The notes under the pieces were generated by a model, which was given only the letters and a program-made list of their open reading frames with translations, had not been told where the DNA came from and did no database searches. Below, piece by piece: positions 1 to 7,517 of a DNA stretch of 14,270 nucleotides. Positions within the stretch are counted from its first letter, which is position 1. Each line of letters opens with the position of its first letter. Origin of the DNA: Candidatus Roizmanbacteria bacterium RIFCSPHIGHO2_01_FULL_39_8 (GTDB taxonomy: Bacteria > Patescibacteriota > Microgenomatia > UBA1406 > GWC2-37-13); contig MFZI01000049.1 in the NCBI GenBank assembly GCA_001789355.1, positions 1-14,270 on the forward strand, written 5' to 3'. Both the position numbers and the translations under genes were made by a program.

Positions 1-268
1 AGATTATTTTATTGGTTATCTCATATTTTTAGATGACAAATCTTTTTCAGATGCATTAGAGCGAGTTGGTTACAAGACATTAGCTGAATACGGCATACAA
101 TCAGAGATGTCGCTTGAGGAAAAAAGGCAAAAACTCGAACCGTACACCATTAGTATGGAAAAGGGCGGGAAAAGAGCCAAATTTGAAATGATGTTTAATA
201 AAACTGATCAATATGCTGATGAAGCAATAGAAAGACTAAAAACAATTGCAGATTCTCTCAATCCTTAA
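1..268 (+). CDS. C-terminal fragment of an unidentified protein
   Basis: An open frame enters from the left edge (first full codon at base 2) and ends at TAA 266-268, giving the last 88 residues of a protein whose start lies outside the window. The segment begins with a short hydrophobic stretch (YFIGYLIFLDD) and continues as a charged, probably helical tail containing SLEEKRQKLEPY and MEKGGKRAKFEMMF. I recognise no family motif. It ends 17 bases before the first glycosyltransferase on the same strand, so it is probably part of the same glycan-related transcription unit; that is an inference from spacing only. Confidence 0.6.
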   Translation, partial: DYFIGYLIFLDDKSFSDALERVGYKTLAEYGIQSEMSLEEKRQKLEPYTISMEKGGKRAKFEMMFNKTDQYADEAIERLKTIADSLNP

Positions 269-285
269 AGATATATAATAAATAA

Positions 286-1452
286 ATGAAAGTTCTCTAT
301 GATGCTAGGAAAATTGCCAAAGATCAAGTCGGAGTAGGAAATGTCGTCGAGAAAATTCTGCGGGAGTTACTCAATTATCAGGATCTGCAAATAGTCGCTT
401 TCACCAGAAAAGGAACCACCTTGCTTCCCTCTGTTGGAACATCTCCCAATCTAACCGTTCATGAAACATCCGATGATACTCAATTCTTCGGACCAAAAAG
501 GCTTTGGATTGAGCAAACGTATATTCCGAAACTTATCGATCGCTATCAGCCCGATATCCTTCACCTGACAAATGGCTTTAGTGTACCGCTCTTTCTCAAT
601 AAAAAGAATAAACGACTGAAAATTGTGTCAACTATTCACGATGTTATACCATTTACTCCCTATAAAGAGCTCATGAATGAAATGAATCAATTTCTTTTCA
701 CTAAGCTTTTTAGGTATTCGATACAAATGGCGGATAAGGTTGTTGCCGTATCCCAATTTACGGCGAACGATATTAAAACGTATTTTCCTAAGGTCAAGGA
801 TGTTGCGGTTATTTATAATGGCATTGATCCTTTCCCACAGATCACGGATGAAGCCAAGATGTGGAATGTAATCAAAGAAAAATATCAGATAAACGATGAA
901 TTTATCCTTTATATTGGAGGATTTGCTCCCAGAAAAAATGTCTTAAACCTTATTAAAGCCTATACGCTCTTTATTGAGAAAACCAATTCTCCACTGAACC
1001 TGGTACTCGCAGGTAAATTTTCCCGAAATAAAGATATCCAGGATAACATCCAAAACGTTTTAAAATTTATTCAGGGGCACCAACTTTCCCAAAGGGTTAA
1101 AATAGTAAAGTATCTCGAAATTCCTGAAAAAGTCCTACTTTTAAAAAAAGCTCGTATCTTCGTGTACCTTTCGCTCTATGAAGGATTCGGACTACCAGTG
1201 CTTGAGGCTCTGTCCGCCGGAACACCTACTCTCACGACTAAGAATAGCGTCATGGAAGAAGTAGCGCAAAAATATTCTCTTTACGCGGAAGTACAAAATA
1301 GTAATGATATTCTTGATAAAATGATTCTTATGTTGTCTAAATATGATTTCTATAAAAATCTTGCTTTTAGAGCTTCAAAAGAATTACTTCCTTCATACGA
1401 CTGGAAAGCAGCGGGTAAAAAATATTACGAAATTTACAAAAACATTCTATGA
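286..1452 (+). CDS. GT4-type glycosyltransferase (group 1), first of three
   Basis: Retaining GT-B fold glycosyltransferase of about 388 residues, the usual length for family GT4, expected to transfer a sugar from a nucleotide sugar to a glycan or lipid acceptor on the cytoplasmic side of the membrane. Visible landmarks: STIHDVIPF near residue 115-123, VSQFTANDI near 155-163, VIYNGID near 175-181, the donor-phosphate site in GGFAPRKNV at 211-219 (R216, K217), and the C-terminal EX7E motif YEGFGLPVLEAL with E299 and E307. There is no Shine-Dalgarno sequence. A TATAAT lies six bases before the ATG, so a leaderless transcript is possible. The stop overlaps the next gene by four bases (ATGA), suggesting translational coupling. 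Donor and acceptor cannot be read from the sequence. Confidence 0.93.
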   Translation: MKVLYDARKIAKDQVGVGNVVEKILRELLNYQDLQIVAFTRKGTTLLPSVGTSPNLTVHETSDDTQFFGPKRLWIEQTYIPKLIDRYQPDILHLTNGFSVPLFLNKKNKRLKIVSTIHDVIPFTPYKELMNEMNQFLFTKLFRYSIQMADKVVAVSQFTANDIKTYFPKVKDVAVIYNGIDPFPQITDEAKMWNVIKEKYQINDEFILYIGGFAPRKNVLNLIKAYTLFIEKTNSPLNLVLAGKFSRNKDIQDNIQNVLKFIQGHQLSQRVKIVKYLEIPEKVLLLKKARIFVYLSLYEGFGLPVLEALSAGTPTLTTKNSVMEEVAQKYSLYAEVQNSNDILDKMILMLSKYDFYKNLAFRASKELLPSYDWKAAGKKYYEIYKNIL

Positions 1453-2618
1453 AAATTGGACTTCTGGAACCATCTCTTTTAATGTCCAACCGCTATGCTG
1501 ATAGGGTTTTTGCTCCAAAAGATCTATTTTTGCATTTAGCAGATGGACTCGTGAAGAAAGGGAATGAAGTCTACGCTTTTACCGCTTCAGATGTTAAAAC
1601 AACTGCGAATATACTGCCTGGAAATAAGGAATTGGAAAAACAAGAATATCCTTCTGTTCGTGACGGATTAAAAAAAACTGACTTAATCAATGCGTTAACT
1701 CTGATAAGGAATCATTACGAATATGAGGTTGACGTAATAAGTAGAGCTTTTTATTATTCTAATTCAAACAATTTTGACGTTTTACACAGTCAGTCTAATG
1801 TTTTTACACACTATTTTGTAAAACTTTCTGGAATACCCGTAGTTTTTACCTTACATGATCCTGTTTTCCCACAAAACTCATTGGAATTTTCGATTTTAAA
1901 AATGTTTACCTCTCATAACTACATAGCAATATCAAACAAACAGGCTGAAATGTATAGAAAAATTATGAATATAAATCCTGTTGCGGTAATATATCACGGA
2001 ATTAAATTAGATGATTTTGTTTTTTCCCAAACAAGCGAAAATTATATTTCCATGATCGGCAGATATATACCGGAAAAAGGATTTGAAGATGCGATCGCAT
2101 CTTCAATAAAACAAAACGTTCAACTTAAAATTGCTTCAAGTCCTAATTATCAGAAAACTGACTATTATTTACAAAAAATTAAGCCGTTTCTAAATAAAAA
2201 TATCATGGAATTAAATTTTCTGAAAGAAGATCAAAGGAATATCTTTCTCATGGAATCTAAGATTATGCTCATGCCTATCAAGTGGGAAGAACCCTTTGGC
2301 ATGGTGATGATCGAAGCGATGGCGTGTGGGACTCCAGTCGTAGCCTATGCGAGAGGCTCTGTACCGGAAGTGATAAAAGATGGCGAAACGGGGTTGATTG
2401 TCAATCCATCAGAAGAGGACAAACGAGGTGACTGGATAATTAAAAAAACTGGGCTTGAAGGACTTTGTGAAGCGGTTGAGCGAATTTACTCCATGCCGGA
2501 AAACCAATATAGACAGATGCGTCAAAACTGCCGCGCTCATGTCGAGGAATATTTTACGGTTGAAGAAATGATTAATAATTATGAAAAAGCGTATCAAAAG
2601 ATAATAGATAAACAATGA
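1449..2618 (+). CDS. GT4-type glycosyltransferase, second of three
   Basis: A 389-residue GT-B glycosyltransferase. The N-terminal half carries DVLHSQSN near residue 110-117 and FTLHDPVFP near 133-141; the C-terminal donor domain has IYHGIKLDDF near 181-190, GRYIPEKGFEDAI at 204-216 (R205 and K210 as likely phosphate contacts) and the EX7E motif EPFGMVMIE with E281 and E289, followed by AMACGTPVVAYARGSVPEV. This is a textbook GT4 donor site. The ATG overlaps the stop of the preceding glycosyltransferase by four bases and its own stop overlaps the next gene in the same way, so the three are almost certainly one operon. No separate ribosome binding site is visible. It is only distantly similar to its two neighbours, so the cluster probably builds a mixed linkage product rather than arising from recent duplication. 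Confidence 0.93.
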   Translation: MKIGLLEPSLLMSNRYADRVFAPKDLFLHLADGLVKKGNEVYAFTASDVKTTANILPGNKELEKQEYPSVRDGLKKTDLINALTLIRNHYEYEVDVISRAFYYSNSNNFDVLHSQSNVFTHYFVKLSGIPVVFTLHDPVFPQNSLEFSILKMFTSHNYIAISNKQAEMYRKIMNINPVAVIYHGIKLDDFVFSQTSENYISMIGRYIPEKGFEDAIASSIKQNVQLKIASSPNYQKTDYYLQKIKPFLNKNIMELNFLKEDQRNIFLMESKIMLMPIKWEEPFGMVMIEAMACGTPVVAYARGSVPEVIKDGETGLIVNPSEEDKRGDWIIKKTGLEGLCEAVERIYSMPENQYRQMRQNCRAHVEEYFTVEEMINNYEKAYQKIIDKQ

Positions 2619-3865
2619 TATATAAACATAAAATCGGGCTCGTTCATTACACATATCCGCCTGTTGTGGGTGGTGTCGAGCGAATTGTAGAGGACCAAGC
2701 AAAACTATTTTTACGACATGGCTATCGAACAACAGTGTTTGCCGGAGAGGGAGTAAATAGCGAAAATCAATTGTCACTTTCAATCATACCGGAATTTAGG
2801 TCGCTTGCTCTGTCTCACCCGGACCTCAAAGAAAAACTACTATCCGAGTCTTCTTTCCCTGCAGAGTTTTATCAGCTGAAAGATGCTATTTATGCCAAGA
2901 TCGAAAAAGCTTTTGCCGATACAGATATTTTTATTATTCATAATATTCTTACCAATATTTTAAATCTTCCTCTTAATGCGGCACTCAAAAATTATATTGA
3001 AAATCACCCGGAAAAAAAATTTGTGGCGTGGACTCACGATATTGCTCTTGACGAACAGGGAAAAAAAGGAGTATTTCGAAATCCTGATGTAGCAAGTCTC
3101 ATGTATCAACCTATCGATCATGTACGCTACATCGCAATATCAGAGTTTCTTAAACAAACTCTCACACGGGAAATTGCGTTTACTTTGGAAAGCATCCCCG
3201 TTATTTATAACGGTATCGACGTGAGCTCTTTTTTCAACTTTGACGATTTGACGCAAACTTTCTTCTCCAAACATAATCTATTAAATAGCGATCTTTTGAT
3301 TCTTCTCCCAAGCAAAGTTATGAAACACAAAAATATCGATTACTGTATTAATGTGATAGCAGAATTAAAAAAAGATATTCCGTCGGTCAAAATGGTCATT
3401 ACCGGTAAAAATTTCCCCCATGGAAAAGGAAAATATGTGAGCTATGTTAAATCAGTCTATGATCAAATTAAGCAACTTGGCTTAACAGACAACATTATTT
3501 TCTTATCTGACCAATTGGAAAAAACAAATGGACATTTTGCTTTTACTGTTGTTAAAAATCTATATCTTACTTCGGATATTGTTTTTTTCTTAAGCTCGTA
3601 TGAAAATTTTGGCCTCCCTCTCATCGAAGCAGGACTATCTAAAACACCGATACTTTGCAGTAATCTAACTGTATTTAAAGAAATAGAAGATAAAAATATT
3701 TTTTTCGAAGATCTAGCAAAAGTTACCCCTTATCAAATGGCAAAAAAAACACTTCAGATCGTGAAAGAAAATCGACAAATAACGTATTTTAAAAAAATCA
3801 AAAAAAAATTTAACTACGACAATATATTTCTCGATCAGATTGTTCCTCTCATAAATACACTCTAA
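2615..3865 (+). CDS. GT4-type glycosyltransferase, third of three
   Basis: A 416-residue GT-B glycosyltransferase. The N-terminus has the glycine loop HYTYPPVVGGVERIV (residues 11-25), followed by WTHDIALDE near 139-147, ISEFLK at 175-180, PVIYNGID near 195-202, the donor-binding region PSKVMKHKNID at 232-242 and the EX7E motif YENFGLPLIEAGL with E330 and E338. The start overlaps the previous stop by four bases (ATGA). The end carries a basic stretch near KKIKKKF. The N-terminal HYxxPPVVGGVE pattern occurs in some GT4 enzymes that make small glycosides, and a GH13_18-like phosphorylase lies 1.8 kb downstream on the other strand. A compatible-solute role is therefore conceivable but unproven; surface glycan synthesis is equally possible. 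Confidence 0.92.
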   Translation: MIYKHKIGLVHYTYPPVVGGVERIVEDQAKLFLRHGYRTTVFAGEGVNSENQLSLSIIPEFRSLALSHPDLKEKLLSESSFPAEFYQLKDAIYAKIEKAFADTDIFIIHNILTNILNLPLNAALKNYIENHPEKKFVAWTHDIALDEQGKKGVFRNPDVASLMYQPIDHVRYIAISEFLKQTLTREIAFTLESIPVIYNGIDVSSFFNFDDLTQTFFSKHNLLNSDLLILLPSKVMKHKNIDYCINVIAELKKDIPSVKMVITGKNFPHGKGKYVSYVKSVYDQIKQLGLTDNIIFLSDQLEKTNGHFAFTVVKNLYLTSDIVFFLSSYENFGLPLIEAGLSKTPILCSNLTVFKEIEDKNIFFEDLAKVTPYQMAKKTLQIVKENRQITYFKKIKKKFNYDNIFLDQIVPLINTL

Positions 3866-3868
3866 AAA

Positions 3869-3884
3869 AAAGAGCGGACTCTTT
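3869..3884 (-). terminator. Rho-independent terminator for the minus-strand surface protein gene
   Basis: On the minus strand AAAGAG, a four-base loop and CTCTTT form a six-pair stem that runs directly into eight T residues. On the plus strand the A tract precedes the stem and no T tract follows, so it should work mainly for the minus-strand gene ending at 3921. It abuts the stop codon of the third glycosyltransferase. Confidence 0.5.
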
Positions 3885-3920
3885 ACTCGGTTACTTATTA
3901 TTTTCTACTCGCAACTATAT

Positions 3921-5177
3921 TTAAAGAACCAATCCGAGAAGAATTACTGCGAAGCTTACGATTCCGAAGAGTGCTCCATACGTGGTTACCCCAGCAGGTG
4001 GAATTTCGGTGATTTGGGCTATTTCGGTCACGCCTGGCGCTGGAGTATTGGTTGCCTGCACGAGTACGATCTCTGTTGGGGTTACACTTCCACCTGGTGC
4101 AGTACAACAAGCTGTTTGAGACGGATTAGATTTACACGCATTTTGAAATTCGGGCAGTGTGCAGTAGTTACTTCCATCATTGGCTTGGACACAAACGAGT
4201 CCCGACCGACAAGGATTGGTCGTGTTGTCACAGGACTTGGTACCACAGCCAACGGGAATCGGTGTTGCAGTCGGCGGTGTCGTGGGAGCTGGCGTCTGTG
4301 TCGGAACCGGAGTATTGGTTGGTTGACCAGGCGGAACAGTAGGTTGCGGTGTTGAAGTTGGTGTCGGGGTTGGAGTTCGAGTCGGGGTTGGTGTGCGTGT
4401 TGGCGTCGGAGTATTCGTTGCTCCGGGAGGAGGCGTTACGGTAGGAGTATTTGATACTGCAGGTTGCGTTGGCGTAGGACTAGCGGTGGGTACCTGACCC
4501 GTCGGAGTTGGAGTTGGAGTATTTGAGGGTTGTTGACCACAAGCAATTGAATTCCAATACAACCCACCTATGCCTGGTCTTGAGTCATCATTATTACAGG
4601 TATTATCCCATGCTCCATTTCTAAATACTGAAACCAGATTGACATCGACCTGAAATGAACCGCACTTTCCTTGTGGCTGCGTAGACGTTACGGTGACGGT
4701 TTTTTCTTCACCTGGCGCAAGCATGGTTTCATCCCAGCGTGGATCACGATGATTGTCCCATTTGTTATTTGCCGGATAATCTGGCCCATGAGGACAGGTA
4801 TCCTGGTCGTTAAAAAGACATGCAAACCAGCCATTGGTGATGCGTACCCCTCTTTGTTGATCGGTTGTATTCTTAATTGTATAGGTTACTCTATATGTAT
4901 CTGAGTCGTTGGCTGGAATCTTCCCCATTCCACTTGGATTGTCTGAAACGGTATTTCCCACAATAACTCCGCACTTGTCTATTTTGCCAAAGACATGTGC
5001 GGGAACCTCTCGTGTAATAGGTTTCCTTAAAAGAATAAGGGCCGAGGTAATTCCAATCCCAACGACAAGCACTCCTATCAATCCAAAGAGTACTTTGTTG
5101 GTAAGGACAAAGTGGAACTTTCTTTTTCCTTTTTTGTCAAAGGATAATGGGGTGAAATTCTTTGCTGTATCAACCAT
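3921..5177 (-). CDS. Cysteine-rich surface protein with Thr/Pro-repeat stalk and two membrane segments
   Basis: A 418-residue protein from the ATG at 5177. Order: a short basic cytoplasmic start with DKKGKRK; a membrane segment at about 29-50; an exported domain at about 51-215 with six cysteines (69, 120, 128, 172, 194, 213) and a beta-rich look (YRVTYTIKN, EEKTVTVTSTQ); a Thr/Pro-repeat stalk at about 217-308; a module with eight cysteines at 311-358 (C311, 316, 323, 329, 339, 348, 357, 358); then EIPPAG at 391-396 and a C-terminal hydrophobic segment to the end. IPPAG before a terminal hydrophobic stretch resembles an LPXTG-like sorting signal, but the usual basic tail is missing. The frame stays open upstream to 5267, but those codons read through an inverted-repeat block and give an implausible N-terminus, so I chose 5177. 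Likely a disulfide-stabilised cell-surface protein; ligand unknown. Confidence 0.85.
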   Translation of the reverse strand: MVDTAKNFTPLSFDKKGKRKFHFVLTNKVLFGLIGVLVVGIGITSALILLRKPITREVPAHVFGKIDKCGVIVGNTVSDNPSGMGKIPANDSDTYRVTYTIKNTTDQQRGVRITNGWFACLFNDQDTCPHGPDYPANNKWDNHRDPRWDETMLAPGEEKTVTVTSTQPQGKCGSFQVDVNLVSVFRNGAWDNTCNNDDSRPGIGGLYWNSIACGQQPSNTPTPTPTGQVPTASPTPTQPAVSNTPTVTPPPGATNTPTPTRTPTPTRTPTPTPTSTPQPTVPPGQPTNTPVPTQTPAPTTPPTATPIPVGCGTKSCDNTTNPCRSGLVCVQANDGSNYCTLPEFQNACKSNPSQTACCTAPGGSVTPTEIVLVQATNTPAPGVTEIAQITEIPPAGVTTYGALFGIVSFAVILLGLVL

Positions 5178-5240
5178 ATTCGCTATATTCCATAATTGCA
5201 GATTTTTTGGGATAATGCAACTGGAAAATAGAATATTGAA

Positions 5241-5313
5241 CATGTAACATGTAGCATGTAACACCAAAAACCCGTTTACTAAATGTTACATGTTTTATGT
5301 TTCGTGTTACATG
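5241..5313. repeat. Iterated inverted repeat of CATGTAACA / TGTTACATG
   Basis: CATGTAACA occurs at 5241-5249 and 5255-5263; its reverse complement TGTTACATG occurs at 5284-5292 and 5305-5313. Inner and outer pairs can stack into a long imperfect hairpin. It fills the space between the divergent genes starting at 5177 (minus) and 5318 (plus), so it could affect promoters of both. Confidence 0.85.
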
Positions 5314-5317
5314 ATGT

Positions 5318-5641
5318 ATGAAGTCGATCAAAGATATTCTTAAAAAATTCGATCCCTTGAAAGACAGATATATTTCGAGGGAATTCCAATCGTTTGGGGT
5401 TTTTTTATCGGAAAAACTCCGCGACGAAAGAAGAAAAAGTCTCTATATGAAGCTCGCAAAAACGATTCCCCGCGCGATGCTTGAGGAGGCGCTCCGCTTT
5501 GTGATCGATTCGAACGCTCGCAATAAAGCTGCACTTTTTATGTGGAAACTGAAGGGAATGAATGCCTTCAAGAGTTCAAAGATCAAAGATCAAAGATCAA
5601 AGACTAACTCGAAACTTAAATCTAATAAATCTGCTATTTAG
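5318..5641 (+). CDS. Small basic protein of unknown function
   Basis: A 107-residue, strongly basic protein without a signal peptide or membrane segment. The core (about residues 1-85) looks compact and helical: KDILKKFDPLKDRYISREFQ, LSEKLRDERRKSLYMKLAKT, IPRAMLEEALRFVIDS and KAALFMWKLKGMN. The last 20 or so residues (SSKIKDQRSKTNSKLKSNKS) are low-complexity and encoded by the GATCAAA heptamer repeat, so this tail was probably added when the repeat overran the original stop. I recall similar short proteins from Patescibacteria but know no function. The start ATG at 5318 has no Shine-Dalgarno sequence and lies five bases after the CATGTAACA inverted repeat. Divergent from the surface protein gene and convergent with the phosphorylase gene. 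Confidence 0.72.
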   Translation: MKSIKDILKKFDPLKDRYISREFQSFGVFLSEKLRDERRKSLYMKLAKTIPRAMLEEALRFVIDSNARNKAALFMWKLKGMNAFKSSKIKDQRSKTNSKLKSNKSAI

Positions 5642-5690
5642 TTTTGAGATTTGAACTTGGCTTTGCTATTTGCACTTTGATCTTTGATCT
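5575..5690. repeat. GATCAAA tandem heptamers with a matching inverted arm
   Basis: GATCAAA is repeated three times at 5581-5601, preceded by a half unit TTCAAA at 5575-5580. The reverse-complement arm CTTTGATCTTTGATCT lies at 5675-5690. The arms can pair over 16 bases in either of two registers, with a loop of about 80 bases that includes the stop codon of the small protein gene. It lies where two convergent genes end, so a terminator-like role is possible. Confidence 0.85.
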
Positions 5691-7359
5691 AACTAATCTT
5701 TTCCCAGATGAATTCATACGGCTTTAATGAAAAAGTTCTCCCTTCACAGGCAACCTGTACTTTATCTTTAGAAACATTATGTAAACAGAGTATCTGCTCC
5801 TTCGTTTCATCATTTGTCCGGAGAATCGCGAGTATTCGTTTATCGAGATCGAGTATTTCCTGTTTAGCATTAGGATGAAACGCCGAAAAATTTTTTCTTT
5901 TCTCAACGAGCTCCTTGACTCTATGAGATATAAGTGACTCTCTACTTCCGGGATTTTGTAACAGCTTTTCAAGTGCAATGAAATCAAAGTTCTTCCTATT
6001 TACTTCCCTTTTTACACCTGTTTTTTGGAAGTCAGTAATATCATTCTCCTCAGCAAAAAGTGAAAGGTAATAGAGTATTGGAATACCAGCCAAAGCAAAA
6101 CTAATTGCAACTGAGGTGAGATATTTCCGAATACTCACTTCAAAGACTTCGTCCTGGTTATGTAATACTGACCACCAGGTGCTGTTAATCTCATAGACTG
6201 CTTTTTCTCCTGTAGGAAGTGTCTTTTCCGAAAGCATGGCTCCACGTTCTACCGCTTGCTTACATAAGAATTTTATTTCTTCCTCAGACAATATTTCCTT
6301 TACTCCCGCGGTGCCAATCCCGTCGTGGACTGCCAAAAAATTGAGAAATGTTGTACTTTTTGACGGAGTTTTCAATTGCTTTGCCCACGAGCTTAAACGG
6401 GTTACATCACTTGTATAAAACGAATATAAAACAAGCGGAGGCAAAGCAAAGTTGTAGACGATTTGAGATTCGTTTACTCCATCACCAAAGTAACTGATAT
6501 TATTTTCATGAGAGGTACTTGTCTGGGTAAGAAGAAGGGCGGATGGACAGACTTCGTTGAGAATATCCCGAAATAACTGAACGATCGTATGAGCTTGAGG
6601 TCTGTTAAAACAATTAGTACCTATTTCTTTCCAAATAAAGCCGACTGCATCCAATCGTATAATCCTCACCCCTTTTTCTAACAATTGAAGTAATACTTTG
6701 ACTATCGCAAGGAGAACCTCTGGGTTTTTATAATTGAGATCGGCTTGGTCGGTGGTTGTTTCGACACTGAATGTCGTCCAGACAAACTTTTCTTCATTGC
6801 TTGTTTGAAAAGGAGTAAGCAGTGGAGTTGCACGTGGTCTGTATACTTGTTTCAGGTACTCAGTAGGTATATGTTCTTTTTTATACGAGATAAAATAATC
6901 TTTGAATGCCTCATTTCCCTTAAGAAATTCCTGAAACCATTGGTGTTTTACTGATACATGATTCAAAACAAAATCAGCCATCAAACGGTATTTACTACTA
7001 ATATTCAGGATATCTTGCCAGTTGCCGAATTCCTTTTTTACTTGGCTGTAATCGGTAATCGAGAATCCTCTGTCAGACGAATAAGGAAAAAAAGGGAGTA
7101 TATGGACGCCATCAAGCATACCTCTGAGGTGTACTTCGAGGAACTTTAACAGTGTTTGAAGAGTTGCCGTATCTTTTTCTTGAAACGAATCGGGGTATGA
7201 AATAAAAAAAATATCCTTCTCATCCCATAAAGTTGTATTCTCATAAGATATTTTTGCTTTATATTCGTCGACGATTTTACTTAACCTTGATCCTACCAAT
7301 GTAGCCTCTTGCGTACCATATAACAATGCAAGTTTTTGCAGTAGCGAATCCTTAATCAT
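5689..7359 (-). CDS. GH13_18-like sugar phosphorylase (sucrose/glucosylglycerate phosphorylase relative) with Gln at the acid/base site
   Basis: A 556-residue alpha-amylase-superfamily protein from ATG 7359. The subfamily-18 signature HILPFFPYSSDRGFSITDY lies near residues 86-104. Region I is DFVLNH (D129, N133, H134), region II is RIIRLDA with the expected nucleophile D237, and region IV is FLAVHDGIG with the transition-state Asp D346. WTTFS near 194 and REVNR in the C-terminal part also fit. These enzymes reversibly phosphorolyse glucosides such as sucrose or glucosylglycerate to glucose 1-phosphate in the cytoplasm. In region III, where relatives usually read TETN..., this protein reads TQTSTSHENN: Q279 (codon CAG, 6525-6523) replaces the general acid/base Glu. 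It may be impaired, altered in specificity, or inactive. An in-frame TTG at 7374 is possible, but the ATG is the better start; TAGAAT lies five bases before it. Monocistronic. Confidence 0.88.
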   Translation of the reverse strand: MIKDSLLQKLALLYGTQEATLVGSRLSKIVDEYKAKISYENTTLWDEKDIFFISYPDSFQEKDTATLQTLLKFLEVHLRGMLDGVHILPFFPYSSDRGFSITDYSQVKKEFGNWQDILNISSKYRLMADFVLNHVSVKHQWFQEFLKGNEAFKDYFISYKKEHIPTEYLKQVYRPRATPLLTPFQTSNEEKFVWTTFSVETTTDQADLNYKNPEVLLAIVKVLLQLLEKGVRIIRLDAVGFIWKEIGTNCFNRPQAHTIVQLFRDILNEVCPSALLLTQTSTSHENNISYFGDGVNESQIVYNFALPPLVLYSFYTSDVTRLSSWAKQLKTPSKSTTFLNFLAVHDGIGTAGVKEILSEEEIKFLCKQAVERGAMLSEKTLPTGEKAVYEINSTWWSVLHNQDEVFEVSIRKYLTSVAISFALAGIPILYYLSLFAEENDITDFQKTGVKREVNRKNFDFIALEKLLQNPGSRESLISHRVKELVEKRKNFSAFHPNAKQEILDLDKRILAILRTNDETKEQILCLHNVSKDKVQVACEGRTFSLKPYEFIWEKIS

Positions 7360-7413
7360 GTTATATTCTATCAAGAATCAAGCTTTTATATTTGAGTTTT
7401 TTTGGCCAAACCT

Positions 7414-7434
7414 GTTTGACCTACGAGGTCAAAC
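7414..7434. repeat. REP-like hairpin, left flank of RAYT 1
   Basis: GTTTGACCT (7414-7422), loop ACG, AGGTCAAAC (7426-7434): a perfect nine-pair stem. An outer pair GCCAA (7405-7409) and TTGGC (7440-7444) can extend it. It shares the core GACCTACGAGGTC with the hairpin on the other side of the transposase gene. Confidence 0.85.
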
Positions 7435-7474
7435 AAAAATTGGCACAACAATCTAAATAACATATTTTGTAGCA

Positions 7475-7487
7475 TATAATCCATTGA
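7475..7487 (+). promoter_or_regulatory. Conserved upstream block of RAYT 1 (TATAATCCATTGA)
   Basis: TATAATCCATTGA starts 43 bases before the RAYT 1 ATG. The second RAYT has TATAGTCCATTGA at exactly the same distance (12066-12078). TATAAT matches a -10 consensus, but no convincing -35 lies 16-18 bases upstream, so promoter function is likely but not certain. Confidence 0.5.
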
Positions 7488-7517
7488 CTACGTTTATTTT
7501 TATTGCAACGCTAAGAT

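Noticed and set aside
4014..4355. Plus-strand open frames opposite the surface protein gene, and the short minus-strand frame 3898-4110
   Set aside because: They are rich in Trp, Arg and Cys, as expected for shadows of a Thr/Pro-repeat coding region, and have no supporting start signal.
5178..5267. Upstream start (5267) for the cysteine-rich surface protein
   Set aside because: The extra 30 residues are translated from the CATGTAACA inverted repeat and nearby spacer; 5177 gives a normal basic start followed by a membrane segment.
5575..5605. Repeats at 5241-5313 and 5575-5690 as a CRISPR array
   Set aside because: Units are seven to nine bases with no spacers of regular length, and no cas gene is nearby.
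7360..7374. TTG start at 7374 for the phosphorylase
   Set aside because: It adds five residues without conserved character; the ATG at 7359 is more plausible.
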